Translations under genes and position numbers: made by a program
Shown: positions 10,459 through 21,580 of the stretch, in pieces
How positions within the stretch are numbered: position 1 is the stretch's first letter
Layout: each line of letters starts with the position of its first letter
NCBI GenBank assembly: GCA_022419385.1
Contig: JAJUBI010000009.1
Span: 558,001 to 622,000 of the forward strand
Direction: 5' to 3'
Length of the DNA stretch: 64,000 bases
DNA from: Paraconiothyrium sp. Pb-2020
Lineage: Eukaryota > Ascomycota > Dothideomycetes > Pleosporales > Didymosphaeriaceae
Notes under the pieces: model-generated
The model's input: only the letters and a program-made list of their open reading frames with translations
What the model was told of the DNA's origin: nothing
The model's database searches: none

Positions 10459-11300
10459 CTATCGATTAGGTGAGTTCTCACCACGCTTGACAGCATCATC
10501 CTCAGCAGTAGCAGCAGTGGTCCAAATGGCCTCACTGCGCTTGACAGTACCATCCCCAGCGGTGGTCCAGATAGATTCGCTGCGTTTGGCAGTGCCATCC
10601 ACGGAAGTAGTCCATATAGATTCACCACGCTTGACCTTGTCATCCTCAGCAGCAGCCACAGTCGTCCAAATTGCCTCACTGCGCTTCAAAGCGTCGTCTG
10701 CAGTCGTGGTCCATATGGATTCACTGCGTTTGGCAGCGTCATCGACAGAGGTGGTCCAGATGGACTCGCTACGCTTGACATTGCCATCCTCAGCAGCAGC
10801 CGCAGTAGTCCAGATCGCCTCACTTCTCTTGACCGCGTCGTCCTCAGCAGTAGCAGCGGTCGTCCAAATCGCTTCGCTGCGCTTTTTGCCATTGGCCGGG
10901 GCTATCTTTGTCCAAATCGACTCACTGTGCTTGACGGCATCATCGTCAGCGGTGGCTGCAGTCGTCCAGATTGCCTCACTGCGTCTTTGCGCTCCACTAT
11001 CGTCAGCTTGAGCAGCAGTCGTCCAGATAGCCTCGCTACGCTTCTGATCGTCGGCTCCGGCCACGGTAGTCCAGATAGCCTCACTGCGCTTAGCCTCCTT
11101 GGCTCCATCATCGACCTGGGCAGCAGTAGTCCAGATATTCGTACCGCGCTCGACAACAGCTTTCTTTCCGATTGCACCTTCAAATAATTTAGTTAATGAC
11201 CGAGAGAGCTGAGTTTCCCATGTTTGTACCCACCTAAAGGAGCGGCGAGGACTGAGCAGATGGCCGTGCTGCTGGCGAGAATTTGGAGAGGGCCCTTCAT
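10459..11300 (-). CDS. Kex2-processed repeat precursor peptide, dikaritin/UstA type
   Basis: Two exons: 11300-11234 encodes a signal peptide (MKGPLQILASSTAICSVLAA), and 11177-10459 encodes the rest. The 56-nt intron is GTGGGT...GAAG. The spliced product is 261 residues. After the leader come 13 units built around (S/G)-E-(A/S)-I-W-T-T, with one GTNIWTT and one IWTK variant. Each is followed by an acidic Ala/Asp-rich spacer and, in nearly all cases, a Lys-Arg or Arg-Arg site. Secreted precursors with repeated cores bounded by dibasic sites are cut by Kex2 in the Golgi. In ustiloxin, phomopsin and asperipin clusters the released peptides are then oxidatively cyclised by UstYa-family enzymes. 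A UstYa gene stands 1.4 kb away in divergent orientation. I do not recognise this core. Alternatives are a pheromone-like or non-cyclised peptide family. No cyclic structure is proven. Confidence 0.85.
10483..11145 (-). repeat. Thirteen tandem in-frame core repeats, 45-60 bp each
   Basis: Thirteen imperfect coding repeats averaging 51 bp, each containing the invariant Ile-Trp-Thr triplet. The six residues after the dibasic site are strongly conserved while the spacer varies in length (7-13 residues), which suggests selection on the released head segment. Unit 4 ends Lys-His instead of Lys-Arg, so units 4 and 5 may stay joined. Unit 3 ends Arg-Arg. Confidence 0.9.
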
Positions 11301-12717
11301 GATGCTAGCTTCGAATGATGCGGTCTGGTACTTGTTCGTGTAGATGTGTAGGGTGCAAGACAAAGATTGTGGATGGGGATGATCGATCAAGCTGGATGAT
11401 ATCTTGAATTTATATACCTCAATCTCGCAGGTAGTTCACAGGATTACCGAGCGCTATAGCCGCCACTTCCATGATTACCATCCATGTGCACTCAAGGGCC
11501 ATCGCTTACCGACCACAACTCTACATACATCTAGTCTTGCTAATTGTGTGACAGATGAAGCCGACTCCTTATTGTGTCCAAATGAAGAAGGAGAACTATG
11601 GTACGACGATACGTATGCATCCATGTGCGACGATTGGCCGATATGGCATCATGTCACTAGTAATCTTGGCCCTCATGTGGCGTATGTAGAGTTGTTCTGG
11701 CCGGACCTACGCCATGCACACTGCATGAACCCATGGGCCCAACTCTAGCCCTTGGCTGGGTGTTGCTCTGAGTCTGTGAATGGTCCAAATTGCTCTGGTC
11801 CATCCTCATGGAGTACTTCGTAGCTGACGCCAAGTGAAACATGGCGTACGTCTACAAATTGTGCTTCAACTGACTGGCTCGCGCAATTTGTTCTGACAAG
11901 ATTCGCCTCTGCAGATAAGTGACGTACATCGTTCACAACGCACATTAGGGCAAAGCTCGGGCTTTGCTGACGACAGCGAACAGGGTCGCAGTAGGAGTCG
12001 AGCTCCACATGTGTAATGTCCTCACCGATAATGTGATATTGATACCTCGAAGTAAAAAAAGAGAAGTTTACCAATCATAAACATGATCCATGTCCACGAT
12101 TTCACGAGAAACTGCGGGAAGATTATAGTAGTGCTCACTGGTGACACAGCCAATCAACTTGCAGATGCAATCGGGACACCTAGCCTAGTTGTCAATGAAG
12201 ACCTACAACATGTGGTCAACTACCGAGTGTTCTAGACCGAGATTACAATCTCAGGGGATGAGCCATCAGATATTCCGTTCGCCAGTGGGTGAATGAACAG
12301 CAAATCTACAGGTATATGATAAAAGATACCAGAACATAGGTCTAGGGCGCCTGCGCGGGCTGTCTGCTCGAATCTCTAGAAAAGTGGGCTCACCATTCGC
12401 CACCAGCTTGAACAATGAAGCCTCATTTGTTATTGTGGTCATCATGCAGTGCAGCGTTTGCTAGCCGGTTATTTTACTACTGACTTCGGAGTGAAGCGTA
12501 CATCCTACTAGCCGATGTCACGGAATCAATGTTAGAATCACTAGAATCTTACCTGCATGAACGTAGAGTACATATGGGTTATGCCTACGCTCCCTGATTT
12601 GAAGAATTCCCACGTCAGCGCTCACGATTTAGGCACCATCAGCAGGCACAACTTGCCTCCTCCCGAAGCAAGCCTTCATTTTCTTCGACCGCAATATCCA
12701 AGCACACAATCAACGAA
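11301..12717. promoter_or_regulatory. 1.4-kb divergent intergenic region between precursor and UstYa genes
   Basis: Both genes of the putative RiPP pair start outward from this region, so it probably contains their shared control elements. The frames inside (114 codons at 11404-11748 plus, 109 codons at 11745-12074 minus) show no recognisable domain and are not called. I cannot name a specific operator. Confidence 0.4.
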
Positions 12718-13658
12718 ATGCCCTACCGGAATTCCCAAGAGGCCAGGATCCGACTGCTGAAAAACGAAGAGGAATACGTGGGTAGTACTGACGATTTGAA
12801 TACGGTTGCCTTGCGAACTCAATATACTTCGTCGCACCGCGCGAGGTTTGTGGGTCCATGGACCCTCTGCTGCTCTCTCATCCTCAACTTTGCTCTGTTG
12901 GCGAGTGCAGTCCTGCTTTATCACAAAAATTCACAATTGTCGTCGCCGTTACCTCCATGGCCTGCAACAGTGTACTGTAAGCAAACCTCTAGCATAGCAC
13001 TGAAACACTGATGTATGCTGAGTTGGAAATAGCCCCGGCTGAAAGTGCAATCGAATATGAAACCGTGGTGTTCGACACCAATCTTCGAGCGGACATGTAA
13101 GTTATATAGCTCCTAATGCGAACGGGACAAACTTACTTATTTTACCCAAGCGTATCTGGCAAGCCTAACATTTACCTTGACTTGACAGATGAAGGAGATG
13201 CAGCATGGGAGAAGCTGACCGAAGGTAATGATTCTCTTTGCACACTATCATTCCACGTCACTGACGTTCTCAAAGAGTATGCCACTTCTGGCGTTCCCCT
13301 CTCTCAAGCATCCCGCCTTCCTTTCAATACCGTACCCTCCCCTCATCATCCTGAAAAATACATGACTGGCCTCTCCGTCTTCCATCAATTGCACTGCCTG
13401 AAACGCATTCGCCAACTACTCCATCCAGAACGTTATCCGTGGCAGTTAGCGGCCAATCTCTCGGAATTCGAAACACGTATCCATGATAACCACTGCGTCG
13501 ACCTTATCCGCCAGGCGCTGATGTGCAGCGCAGATATCAGTCCTATACAGTGGGAGATGAATGCGAAATTGGGAATTCCGCTACCTTCCGCGAAGACAAT
13601 ACATACTTGCAGGAAGTGGGACAATATAATGGGTTGGGCGGCGGACCATAAGATGTGA
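12718..13658 (+). CDS. UstYa-family (DUF3328) oxidative cyclisation protein
   Basis: Three exons, 12718-12976, 13033-13096 and 13151-13658, with introns GTAAGC...AATAG and GTAAGT...CCAAG, both frame-preserving. The product is 276 residues. The order is typical of the family: a cytosolic N-terminus, one membrane helix (about residues 46-68, PWTLCCSLILNFALLASAVLL), a lumenal segment with Y-S-P-A-E-S-A-I-E-Y-E, and two copies of the HxxHC signature. These are HQLHC at 186-190 and HDNHC at 219-223, the proposed metal ligands. Known members (UstYa/UstYb, AprY, PhomY types) catalyse oxidative macrocyclisation of ribosomal peptides. Some relatives act in cyclochlorotine-type non-ribosomal pathways instead. 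Beside a Kex2-repeat precursor, the RiPP role is the simpler reading. Confidence 0.93.
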
Positions 13659-13977
13659 GCGTTGGGGGCAACATTTGAAGGATGCGTAGATGATGCCCTA
13701 CTCTAGCTCTCCATCAATTCATCGATATTGTAGCTCCAGTATCCAGATGCATGTGAATATCGGCCTGGAAACGATGATAAGCTATGTCGATATTTCTGAG
13801 TCGTGCGTTATTTGGTCAATCGAACGATTCTTACCTCCCATAGATATGGTAGCCGTATGTGGGAACGCTCAATAAGCGCAAGCGCTAAGCCGAAAGGAAT
13901 GTAGGGCCGTGCGGCGCGATCGTAACCAGTGACCAAGCCTCAGAACGTCACGTCTGCATCCCTTGCGCATCGAACAA
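13659..13977. other. Short intergenic region
   Basis: 319 bp between the UstYa stop and the rhomboid start. Nothing is recognised beyond presumed terminator and promoter sequence. Confidence 0.5.
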
Positions 13978-15173
13978 ATGTTTCTTCATCGTTGCCGAGC
14001 GGCGATACCATCGCCATTGGCGGCACAACGATCGGCTATTCGTGTGTCTCGATGGAGCCCCTTCCGACGACTCCAGACGCATGGCTCGCAGAACCAGTCG
14101 CGCCAGCCATCCAAGACACTGCCTCAGCGTACGAGTGCACGACCGCCACCACCAAGGCAACCTGAACCGCTTTCAGATGACTCACAGCATACCCCGGATC
14201 CTAATGAAGACAATCAATACCACGAAGATCAAGAGATTCCCGATGTCAAGGTGCGGTTACTAATCCCTGCCGTCTGGGCGGTAACAGTTTCCACGGGTAT
14301 CTATATCTCGTTCGCATACCTGACAGCCAAAAGCGAATTGGAGAGTAGGAATCCCTACAGACTTTTCGGGGGCGACATCAAACCGGCCAGAAACACCTCA
14401 TTTTCAACCTATGCTCCCAATGGAGCTCCCACACCTACAGAAGTCGTCACTAGAGCTTGGCGTGAAACAGACCCCATGTCAAAGCTAAGCTTGGGTCTCA
14501 TTGGAGTTAACGGTGCAATTCATCTTTCCAGCCTTGTCGCGCGAGGAGCCTGGCAGCACTTGTGGCATATCCCAGCAACGAACCGCAACTACACGCTTCT
14601 CACTTCGACCTTGGTTCATTCAGGGCCAATGCACCTTGCAATCAACATGTACGCCATGTACAACTTCCTTCCTGCCACAGGGTATTCGAAACTATTCCGA
14701 GGAGATGCGAACCACATGCTCTCCTTTTTCCTGTCGACGGGTGTTCTATCTGGACTCGCGCAGCATGTTGCAAGCACCATTTTCAAGCAAGGTCGTCCTT
14801 ACTCGGCTTTCATCGCTTCTGGAGGAGCCAGTGGCGCGCTCTTCGCGGTTTTCGGCGCCTTCTGTATGGAGTACCCGACCCAGGGCGTTGGTATTATTTT
14901 GATCCCGTATTATATCGAGGCGCAATACTTCTTGCCCATAGTCATGGCGTTTGATCTTGTTGGTATGGTCCGTGGGTTTAAGTTCGTGAGCCTTGGTCAT
15001 GCAGTAAGTACTGTACAGTGTTAGTGTGATGCTTTCAACTTACTTCTTCGCAGGCTCATTTGAGCGGCGCTACCATCGGTGTGGCCTACTCGTACCTTGA
15101 TGGACGCAACAAGGTCTGGAGGCCTCTGGTAGATTTCTGGAAACGACGCCTCCGGGGAAGGTCGGTGGCTTGA
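13978..15173 (+). CDS. Rhomboid intramembrane serine protease, mitochondrial type (Pcp1/PARL-like)
   Basis: Two exons, 13978-15003 and 15054-15173, with a GTAAGT...CGCAG intron. The product is 381 residues. The N-terminus (MFLHRCRAAIPSPLAAQRSA and on) is rich in Arg/Ser without acidic residues, as in a mitochondrial presequence. A lone membrane helix at about residues 93-113 precedes the rhomboid core, which is the PARL-type layout. Catalytic features seen are H-S-G-P-M-H-L-A-I-N in the second core helix, S-G-G-A-S-G-A-L with the nucleophile at Ser285, and A-H-L-S-G-A with catalytic His344 just after the exon junction. Known role of orthologues: cleavage of inner-membrane substrates such as Mgm1 (OPA1) and Ccp1, affecting mitochondrial fusion. 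No link to the neighbouring UstYa gene is implied. Confidence 0.9.
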
Positions 15174-15666
15174 GTGAATCTGCGGCTGCAAGAATCTCAT
15201 CTACTCACCTCGGCTACGTGTATATCATCTTGATGAGGGCCTGCTCGTCAATCTCAGACGATGATAGCGATAGCGAAAACCTGCACACCACAACACTCTC
15301 TACGATTGAGCAATGGCAGACATTGCCTAACATGTAGAATATTCCTAGTGTATCACTACAATTTTGTATATACCTTCAATAAGCATCAGCTCTAACATAC
15401 CTGTGGGAATTGCCTTAAAATGAAAATCTTGTTCGTGAAGATTTATTTCTCAAAAGCCCACTATCAGGCAAGCTCGAGCTCTATTGAGACACTCCATGAT
15501 GAAGATGAATCAGATAATAGAGTATGCAACAGATTGACAGTTTCTATAAGTTGCACAGTAAATGAAATAGTTCGGCTTCCTATGCTTGATACACAGACAT
15601 GCGCCCTTTCATGTCCGCTAAACTCAGACAGTCACGGATCGGTATCATACATGATCCACCGACCAC

Positions 15667-16726
15667 TCAAACTGTTAAAAGGTCAAAGTAGCTCATGGGC
15701 GACATCCCAATCACATTCCCCCCTCCTGGAAAGTAGATGCTCCCATCGACAGCCACCGCACCTCCACCATGTCGCGGAACCCTCATCTCGCCCAGCTTCT
15801 CCTATCACACCAAACATCAGCATTCGTTCGCAGATCCTATAATATCCACCCAAATCGCAGTGTTAACTTACCCAGCTATCTCTTTCAACATCATACACCT
15901 CCGTAACATTCCACACCCCACTCTCAACCTTCAAATTCCCCTCACCTCCAAAAGTGTACACTTTCTTCCCTACAAGTCCACAGGCCAAACCCGCCCTCGG
16001 CGACGGCATGAACCCCTCCTCACGCTCCATCCCTTCTCCAAACCGTCCAGATCTAAAACCAAGACGATGATGCTTTTTCCAGTAAGTTGACCGCGCTCAC
16101 GGCCACCTAGGACGTACAACTTCCCGTCTATGACAGCGCTACACCGCGTGATCTCGCGCATCTGGTAATTGCGCGGCGGACGAGGGGAGATCAATGTAGG
16201 TGTCAGTAGTGGTGTCGTAGACATGCACAGTGGAGACGGTATACTGCGTGTATGGGGACACCAATTGTATCTCGCTCAGTCCCCCGCGAGAATTACTTTA
16301 CCATCCCACACTCCGACAGCTGCGCTGCCAACCCCACCGTCCGGTACGTCTGCGATAGCTTTCCACGTTCTCCTCGTTGCGTCAACCGGTACGATTGGGG
16401 AACGGCGTCCAGGATGTGTTTGTCTGCGCGAGGCCACCAAGGACGTACAGGTGGCCGGATACGACTGCGGCGTTGGGGTGGTTTAGCGCGATGGGAAGGG
16501 GTGGAAGTGAGGTCCATTCGCGATGAGTGATAGAGTATGACTGAACAAGAGAGGTTGTGCTTTGGGTGCCGTTGGTATTGCCACCTATGATTATGATGTT
16601 ATCTGGTGGGAGAAAGACGGTTGCGTGTTCTTGTCGTGGTGCGATGGGGATGCTGGGTAAAGGATACCATGTCTCCGATATGGCAAACGAGGCGTATACA
16701 AGAACCAATAGAGCTATTAGGCGCAT
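15667..16726 (-). pseudogene. Secreted kelch-repeat protein, broken by three frameshifts
   Basis: The 5' part from ATG 16726 encodes a signal peptide (MRLIALLVLVYASFA) and kelch blades with IIIIGGNTNG and HLYVLGGL cores. The reading then stops at 16382-16384, but homologous blades continue in the next frame. That frame (with KVILAGGLSE) stops at 16139-16141. The third frame carries KLYVLGGRERGQ, and a fourth shift near 16025 restores GKKVYTFGGEGN. After a plausible GTAAGT intron around 15870 the last blade ends at 15667. All six blades and their order are intact, resembling fungal secreted galactose-oxidase-like kelch proteins of about 330 residues. Three indels within about 400 bp and no credible splice pairs at the breaks suggest a recent pseudogene. 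Clustered sequencing error is the alternative. Confidence 0.75.
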
Positions 16727-19558
16727 GTTGAAGGCTGTTAGTAAGTGCTCCCGGACGCCGGGTTTGCGGTAGCATATAAATGCTGTGTTGTACAAATCTA
16801 CGAACACTGATAGAGATATAGAGGGGTCATTGTGGTGGGGGCGAATAGGTTAGGCGAAGATAGGAAGGTCACGACATTGAGAGCCTTGGTATTCTAGACG
16901 AGCGCGTGAGACGTGCAGTAGTATGCGAGCCTCAATAGAGGCGTCATTGAGTAAGTCGTAAGTGAGCACAATCCGTCCGTAGATGCAGTCTGTTATTCCT
17001 TGTTCGACGTTTGTGGTCATTTGGCCATAACTTCGAGATGCTCATCAGTGCTTTTCATCTTTCATAAGTGTTGCGGCCATCTTGGCATGGAAGAATATGT
17101 GGAACAATGAGGTCCTATCAGAGACTGCACTATCAGTTTATAGTTAGTTCGACCATCAATCTTGATTCACTAGTTCCTCTTGCCATAACATCTCTACGAA
17201 TATTAGCAAACCAATTAATTCTAGTCTTGCAAGATGTACCCCGCTGTTCTATAGGTTCGTCCATGGCAAGGTGGCCGCAAAACTAATCAAGACGACAATG
17301 GGTTTGATCTGTATGAGACGAGTGCTGTGATGACGGCATTGCTTTTCAGATAACCCTGCACATTGTCTGTTTGGAGGTGGTTACACTGTCAACATCACGA
17401 TTTGATTGGCCTCATGTAGTTCGCCTAACAGGGATGAGGCATTGCTCCCATCACTGAACTATCAAATGAGCTTATGGTCACCTCTACAAGGGATGCACCA
17501 CTGTGTCCTCCAACAACGACCACGAGCTCTGTAGAACGCTCCTCATGACTGTGTGTAAGTTGTTGTTTTCTTGCGTGCTCTTGTGATTTGCGCTGATATG
17601 TTCAAGGTCACGACTGCGCTATCATATACATCACCTGACCCGCTGGAGCATCATAATAGCAGAATTAGTGGACGACATCTCGGATAATCATGAGAGCATG
17701 CAAAACCACTGTCGGAACTTCATAGACCTCAGATACACCAAGTTCAAGCACAGCAAGGACAACCGCACCTCCTCGCAGATGATGAAAAATGGTCCAGGTT
17801 GAAAAATCTTCGAGGAAGGGTTGCTTGAGATGGAATGTAGTGTTTGCGCTTACAGATGCATTCTGCTAGGAGTGATACCCATCCCAGCACAAAAGGGTTC
17901 AGTACCGACAAAGCACATGTAGTTCTCCGATCGTTGTTTTCCAGGGTGCTACTTGCTGCGAGTGTTGGCAAGCACTTTTCCGGCTTATGAGGAGCATGCT
18001 CAACTGACTCAACATTTAATATGGTTCAAGATGTCCTCGAGGACGCTCATGACAAGGATAGTCTGTACTGGCCTAGCTTTGGCATACGTAAAGCAAGACT
18101 TCGAGCTGCGTACGCTTTCGATCACGACAGTGTTTCAGGGTCATAGCCGCAGGATCGGTCGTTTCGAAACTTTCTCTTCGGGAGCGCATGCAACCAGAGG
18201 CACACAGCATATGACGCTACCCGACCTTGCATCCGACATGCCGCTGTGGTTCATGCAACCCGGTAATTATTAGTGACATGCAATCAGCCACTCTCCGTAT
18301 GCTCTTGCTGTTCGTTCTTTTAACAGCGTGGAATTGCGGTTATCGAGCACTAGTCATTTCTCCTTTATTTGTTCCTTTCCCAGTGCACCGAGCGTTGCGA
18401 GACGCGAGTAGCAGTAGCGATGCTGCAGCATGTCACTACTCCTTACTGATCTTGACGCAGCGTAGGTCCGTAATATCTTGTGCAGGCCTAGACTGTGTCC
18501 GCGGCATGGAATTCAAACCACACTGCCGCGGGAATTAACATACTCCAGTGCGGGATTATGCTTCTGCATCTGACTATGTCTTTGTATGACTTCAACAGCA
18601 TGCTTTCCTCCACATCGTGTTACTGGTCTCCGAGCTCGGGCTGCGGAAAAGATGCCGATGCCCAGGCGCAATCCCTTGGCGACGAGTCAACCAAATGAAG
18701 GCTGGACAGCCATCTAGAAACCCTGTATTGGAAGCCTAACGATTCGGCACGGCGTGGAAAGTCGATACCATTCGTACAAAGCGCCTGAGCAAAGAGTACA
18801 CGGTACTACATATAGATGACCTGAAGCTGCTTTCCAGCTGAGGATTGCTTCGTCTTTAGAACGCTTCTCTCTCAGCTGTGATTTAGCTCATAGGGTCTAT
18901 TCGACGGCAGCAGTCGCTGCATCAATGCCAGGAGAGGGCGCAGCTCGTATTTTGAGGGGTAGAGGCTGAGATTAAGGTGCGGTGCGTAAACTAGCGGGTT
19001 TCGGAGAACGCCACAAGCGTCTGTGGGTTACTAGCGCCCAGCTCGCGGGTCTTCGTCCATGTTTCATGTTTCCCCAAAATGCACGGCAACGCACCGTGAT
19101 TCGCCAGCTCGACCTCATGGCTGCCGCGCGCTCGGATTCTGACATGAACCAGGGCCCAGATCGGCAGGCACAGAGGATGTGTTGCAAGGAAAATGAAGTG
19201 GTTCCCGAGAAGGAAACAAACTTTTGACGCTTGGGTGCTCGCCTCAGGGATGGGAGTCCGCAGCGGGTGAGATTGCATGCAGGAGCGGGCTGGGGCGGAG
19301 ATCAAAACCCATGGGCTCCCCGCGTTGATGATCGTCCTCTCCCCTACCTTCGTCAGACTTCATTTCCAACTTGCTGTCTTTCTTTCGGGTGCTTTCCAGC
19401 CCCTTTGTCACTCTTTGTCAGGTCGCCAGTCGACAGTTACGTTCCTTTGAGAGGATTGTGTGCAGAGTCCTAGAGACTTGCTTTGTTCGTGTGTCTATAC
19501 TACACCTATCTTCAAAACAATACGAACCTACGCGCAAGAGTTATCCTAGAAGTCCAGC
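16727..19558. other. Gene-poor stretch, 2.8 kb
   Basis: Frames are at most about 106 codons on either strand, with no motif, splice pattern or transposon remnant that I can recognise. The proximal part is the promoter of the AA9 gene. Two overlapping hexamers matching the CreA consensus SYGGRG occur at 19290-19295 and 19295-19300, about 260 bp before its start (weak evidence). Confidence 0.45.
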
Positions 19559-21225
19559 ATGAAGACCCAGTCCATTCTCCTCGCAGCTCTTGCTGCCGCG
19601 CCGTCTGTCATGGCGCACACTGTATGGTCTGTACTGTATGTTGATGGAGAGAGCCAGGTGAGACAACACCCCTAGTACTCCTGATACGATGTTAACAGCA
19701 ACTAGGGAGACGGTGCCGGTATCCGCATGAGAAAAGATCCTGCCAAAGCCTCTTTCCCTCTCGTGGACTACAGCAGTGACGATATGGCCTGCAGTACGTT
19801 ACAGATCACAGTATTCCCCAAGCCAATGCTTTGATGCTAACTCCAACAGACGTGGACGGAACCAAAGGAGTCAACTTCGTCAACTCTGTCAACGACGGAT
19901 CCACTCTAACATTCGAGATGCGATCCTGGCCCGACGATCCATCAAAGGAATCTCTCGACAGGGGCCACTACGGACCCTGTGCCGTTTACCTGAAGAAGGT
20001 CTCCTCTGCAATCGAGGACAAGGGCGCCGGTGACGGCTGGTTCAAACTCATGGACGACGGCTACCACGCCGACACCGACAAGTGGTGCACTGATCGCCTC
20101 ATCGACAACAACGGTCGTCTCTCCGTAGAGCTTCCCAAGGGCCTCGAAGGCGGTTACTATCTCGCTCGTCCGGAAGTAGTGGCTCTGCACAATGCCACAA
20201 ACGGCCAGGCCCAATTCTACACTGGTTGCGCACAGATCTTCCTCCAGAGCTCGGGAAGCCTCGTCCCAGAGAGCACCGTCGCGATCCCAGGCCCAGATTA
20301 CGTCACCGCAGGCCAGTCTTCAGTGCAGTTCAACATTTACATTGGCAAGAACGCAGAGTACCAGGTCCCCGGTCCGGCGGTCGCGAACTTCACGCACAAT
20401 GCGAACGTCGCTTCTGACGCGCAGACGAGCCAGACCGAGGGTCTCGTGCCCGACTCCTGCATTGCCCAGAGCGCGAATTGGTGCGGCAAGGAAGTCGCCT
20501 CGTACACCGACGAATCCGGGTGCTGGGCCTCGGGCGAAGACTGCTGGACGCAGGGCAAAGCGTGCTGGGACCAGGCGCCTGCTACGGGTGGCAGCGTGTG
20601 CGAGTTGTGGAACGATAAGTGCCAGGACATGAATGACCAGTGCAAGGCGAAGAACTTCAATGGGCCGCCTAACAAGGGAAAGACTCTTACTCCCAAGCGT
20701 GAGACTATTGATATTGGGCTGATCATCAAGCCTGTGGGCGGCGGCAACGTCGACGATTCCACGGCGCCCAAATCATCTGCTGCTGCGCCTAAATCGTCCG
20801 CTGCTGCATCGCCCTCCACTCCCGCAGCGCTTAAATCCACCGCTCCAGCCCTCGCTTCTTCGGCCTACGAGCCCAAGTCTTCCGCCATCGAAACACCAGC
20901 CCCATCCACCACCCTCGCTTCCTTCATCCAAACGCCCTCCTTCTCCTCCACAGTCTCGCTTCTCTCCTTCGTAGGCGGCGTATACGGCGACCTTGCGTCC
21001 CCATCCACATCCACCAAGGTCGCAAAACCCACGGTGACGTCCACCGTCAAGGTGCCCGCCTCGGAGTACCCCGCTGCGCCGCAGCCCACGGCCGCAGCTA
21101 AGGAGGAGGTGAACGAGGATGGTGTTGTTGTCGTGACGAAGTATGAGGTCAATGTTGTTACTGAGACGGAGTATGTTACGGTTACGGCTGGGGGGTATAG
21201 ACACAGGAGGCATAGGAGGCACTAG
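19559..21225 (+). CDS. AA9 lytic polysaccharide monooxygenase with Cys-rich domain and long tail
   Basis: Three exons, 19559-19657, 19706-19793 and 19850-21225, all joins frame-preserving, giving 520 residues. Signal peptide cleavage after MKTQSILLAALAAAPSVMA exposes His20 as the new N-terminus, the first copper ligand. The second histidine is His102 in RGHYGPCAVYL. The axial Tyr186 with Gln184 and His176 lies in the QAQFYTGCAQI block. AA9 enzymes oxidatively cleave cellulose or related beta-glucans using copper and a reductant. After the catalytic domain (to about residue 235) is a segment with eight cysteines spaced in C-W repeats (about 250-315). A Ser/Ala/Pro/Thr-rich linker follows, and the protein ends with a basic RHRRHRRH tail. 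No CBM1 is visible. Expression under XlnR would be reasonable, but no site is demonstrated. Confidence 0.93.
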
Positions 21226-21580
21226 GCGCACGCTAGGATGAAGGGGGGTTTTTGATTCTACCCGTGATTGGGTGAGCTTGAGGCTCAATTTTAGCATGGG
21301 AGGGTTTTGCATGGATGGATGACTTCGCTTTTTAACACCGATATTCTTAGCATGGAGTATGAGATGTTGTTGCTCAGTTGGTCTGCCAGTATGTGTTTGG
21401 TATGATGTGCGATGATTAATCCATCCAGCTGCAGAGTCGCACTAGTCATTGGGAAACACCCGTTGGTATTCTAAACTAAGTTTTTTCACTCGCCTGGAGC
21501 TGAGAGATGTCTTTCTGAGTGACTATATGAGAACCATCGCCTACGCCTGACGCCATAATCCGTGCGAATCTGTTGCAGGG

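Noticed and set aside
10438..10475. 23-nt intron at the end of the repeat precursor
   Set aside because: It is too short for the spliceosome, although frame and branch-like site fit. It is reported only as one option in the finding.
10301..11011. 236-codon plus-strand frame rich in Ser/Ala/Val, antisense to the repeat precursor
   Set aside because: It is the reverse reading of the 13 coding repeats. It has no signal, domain or splice structure, and the minus strand has signal peptide, intron and dibasic sites.
13963..13977. Earlier start of the rhomboid frame
   Set aside because: The codon at 13963 is TTG; the first ATG is at 13978.
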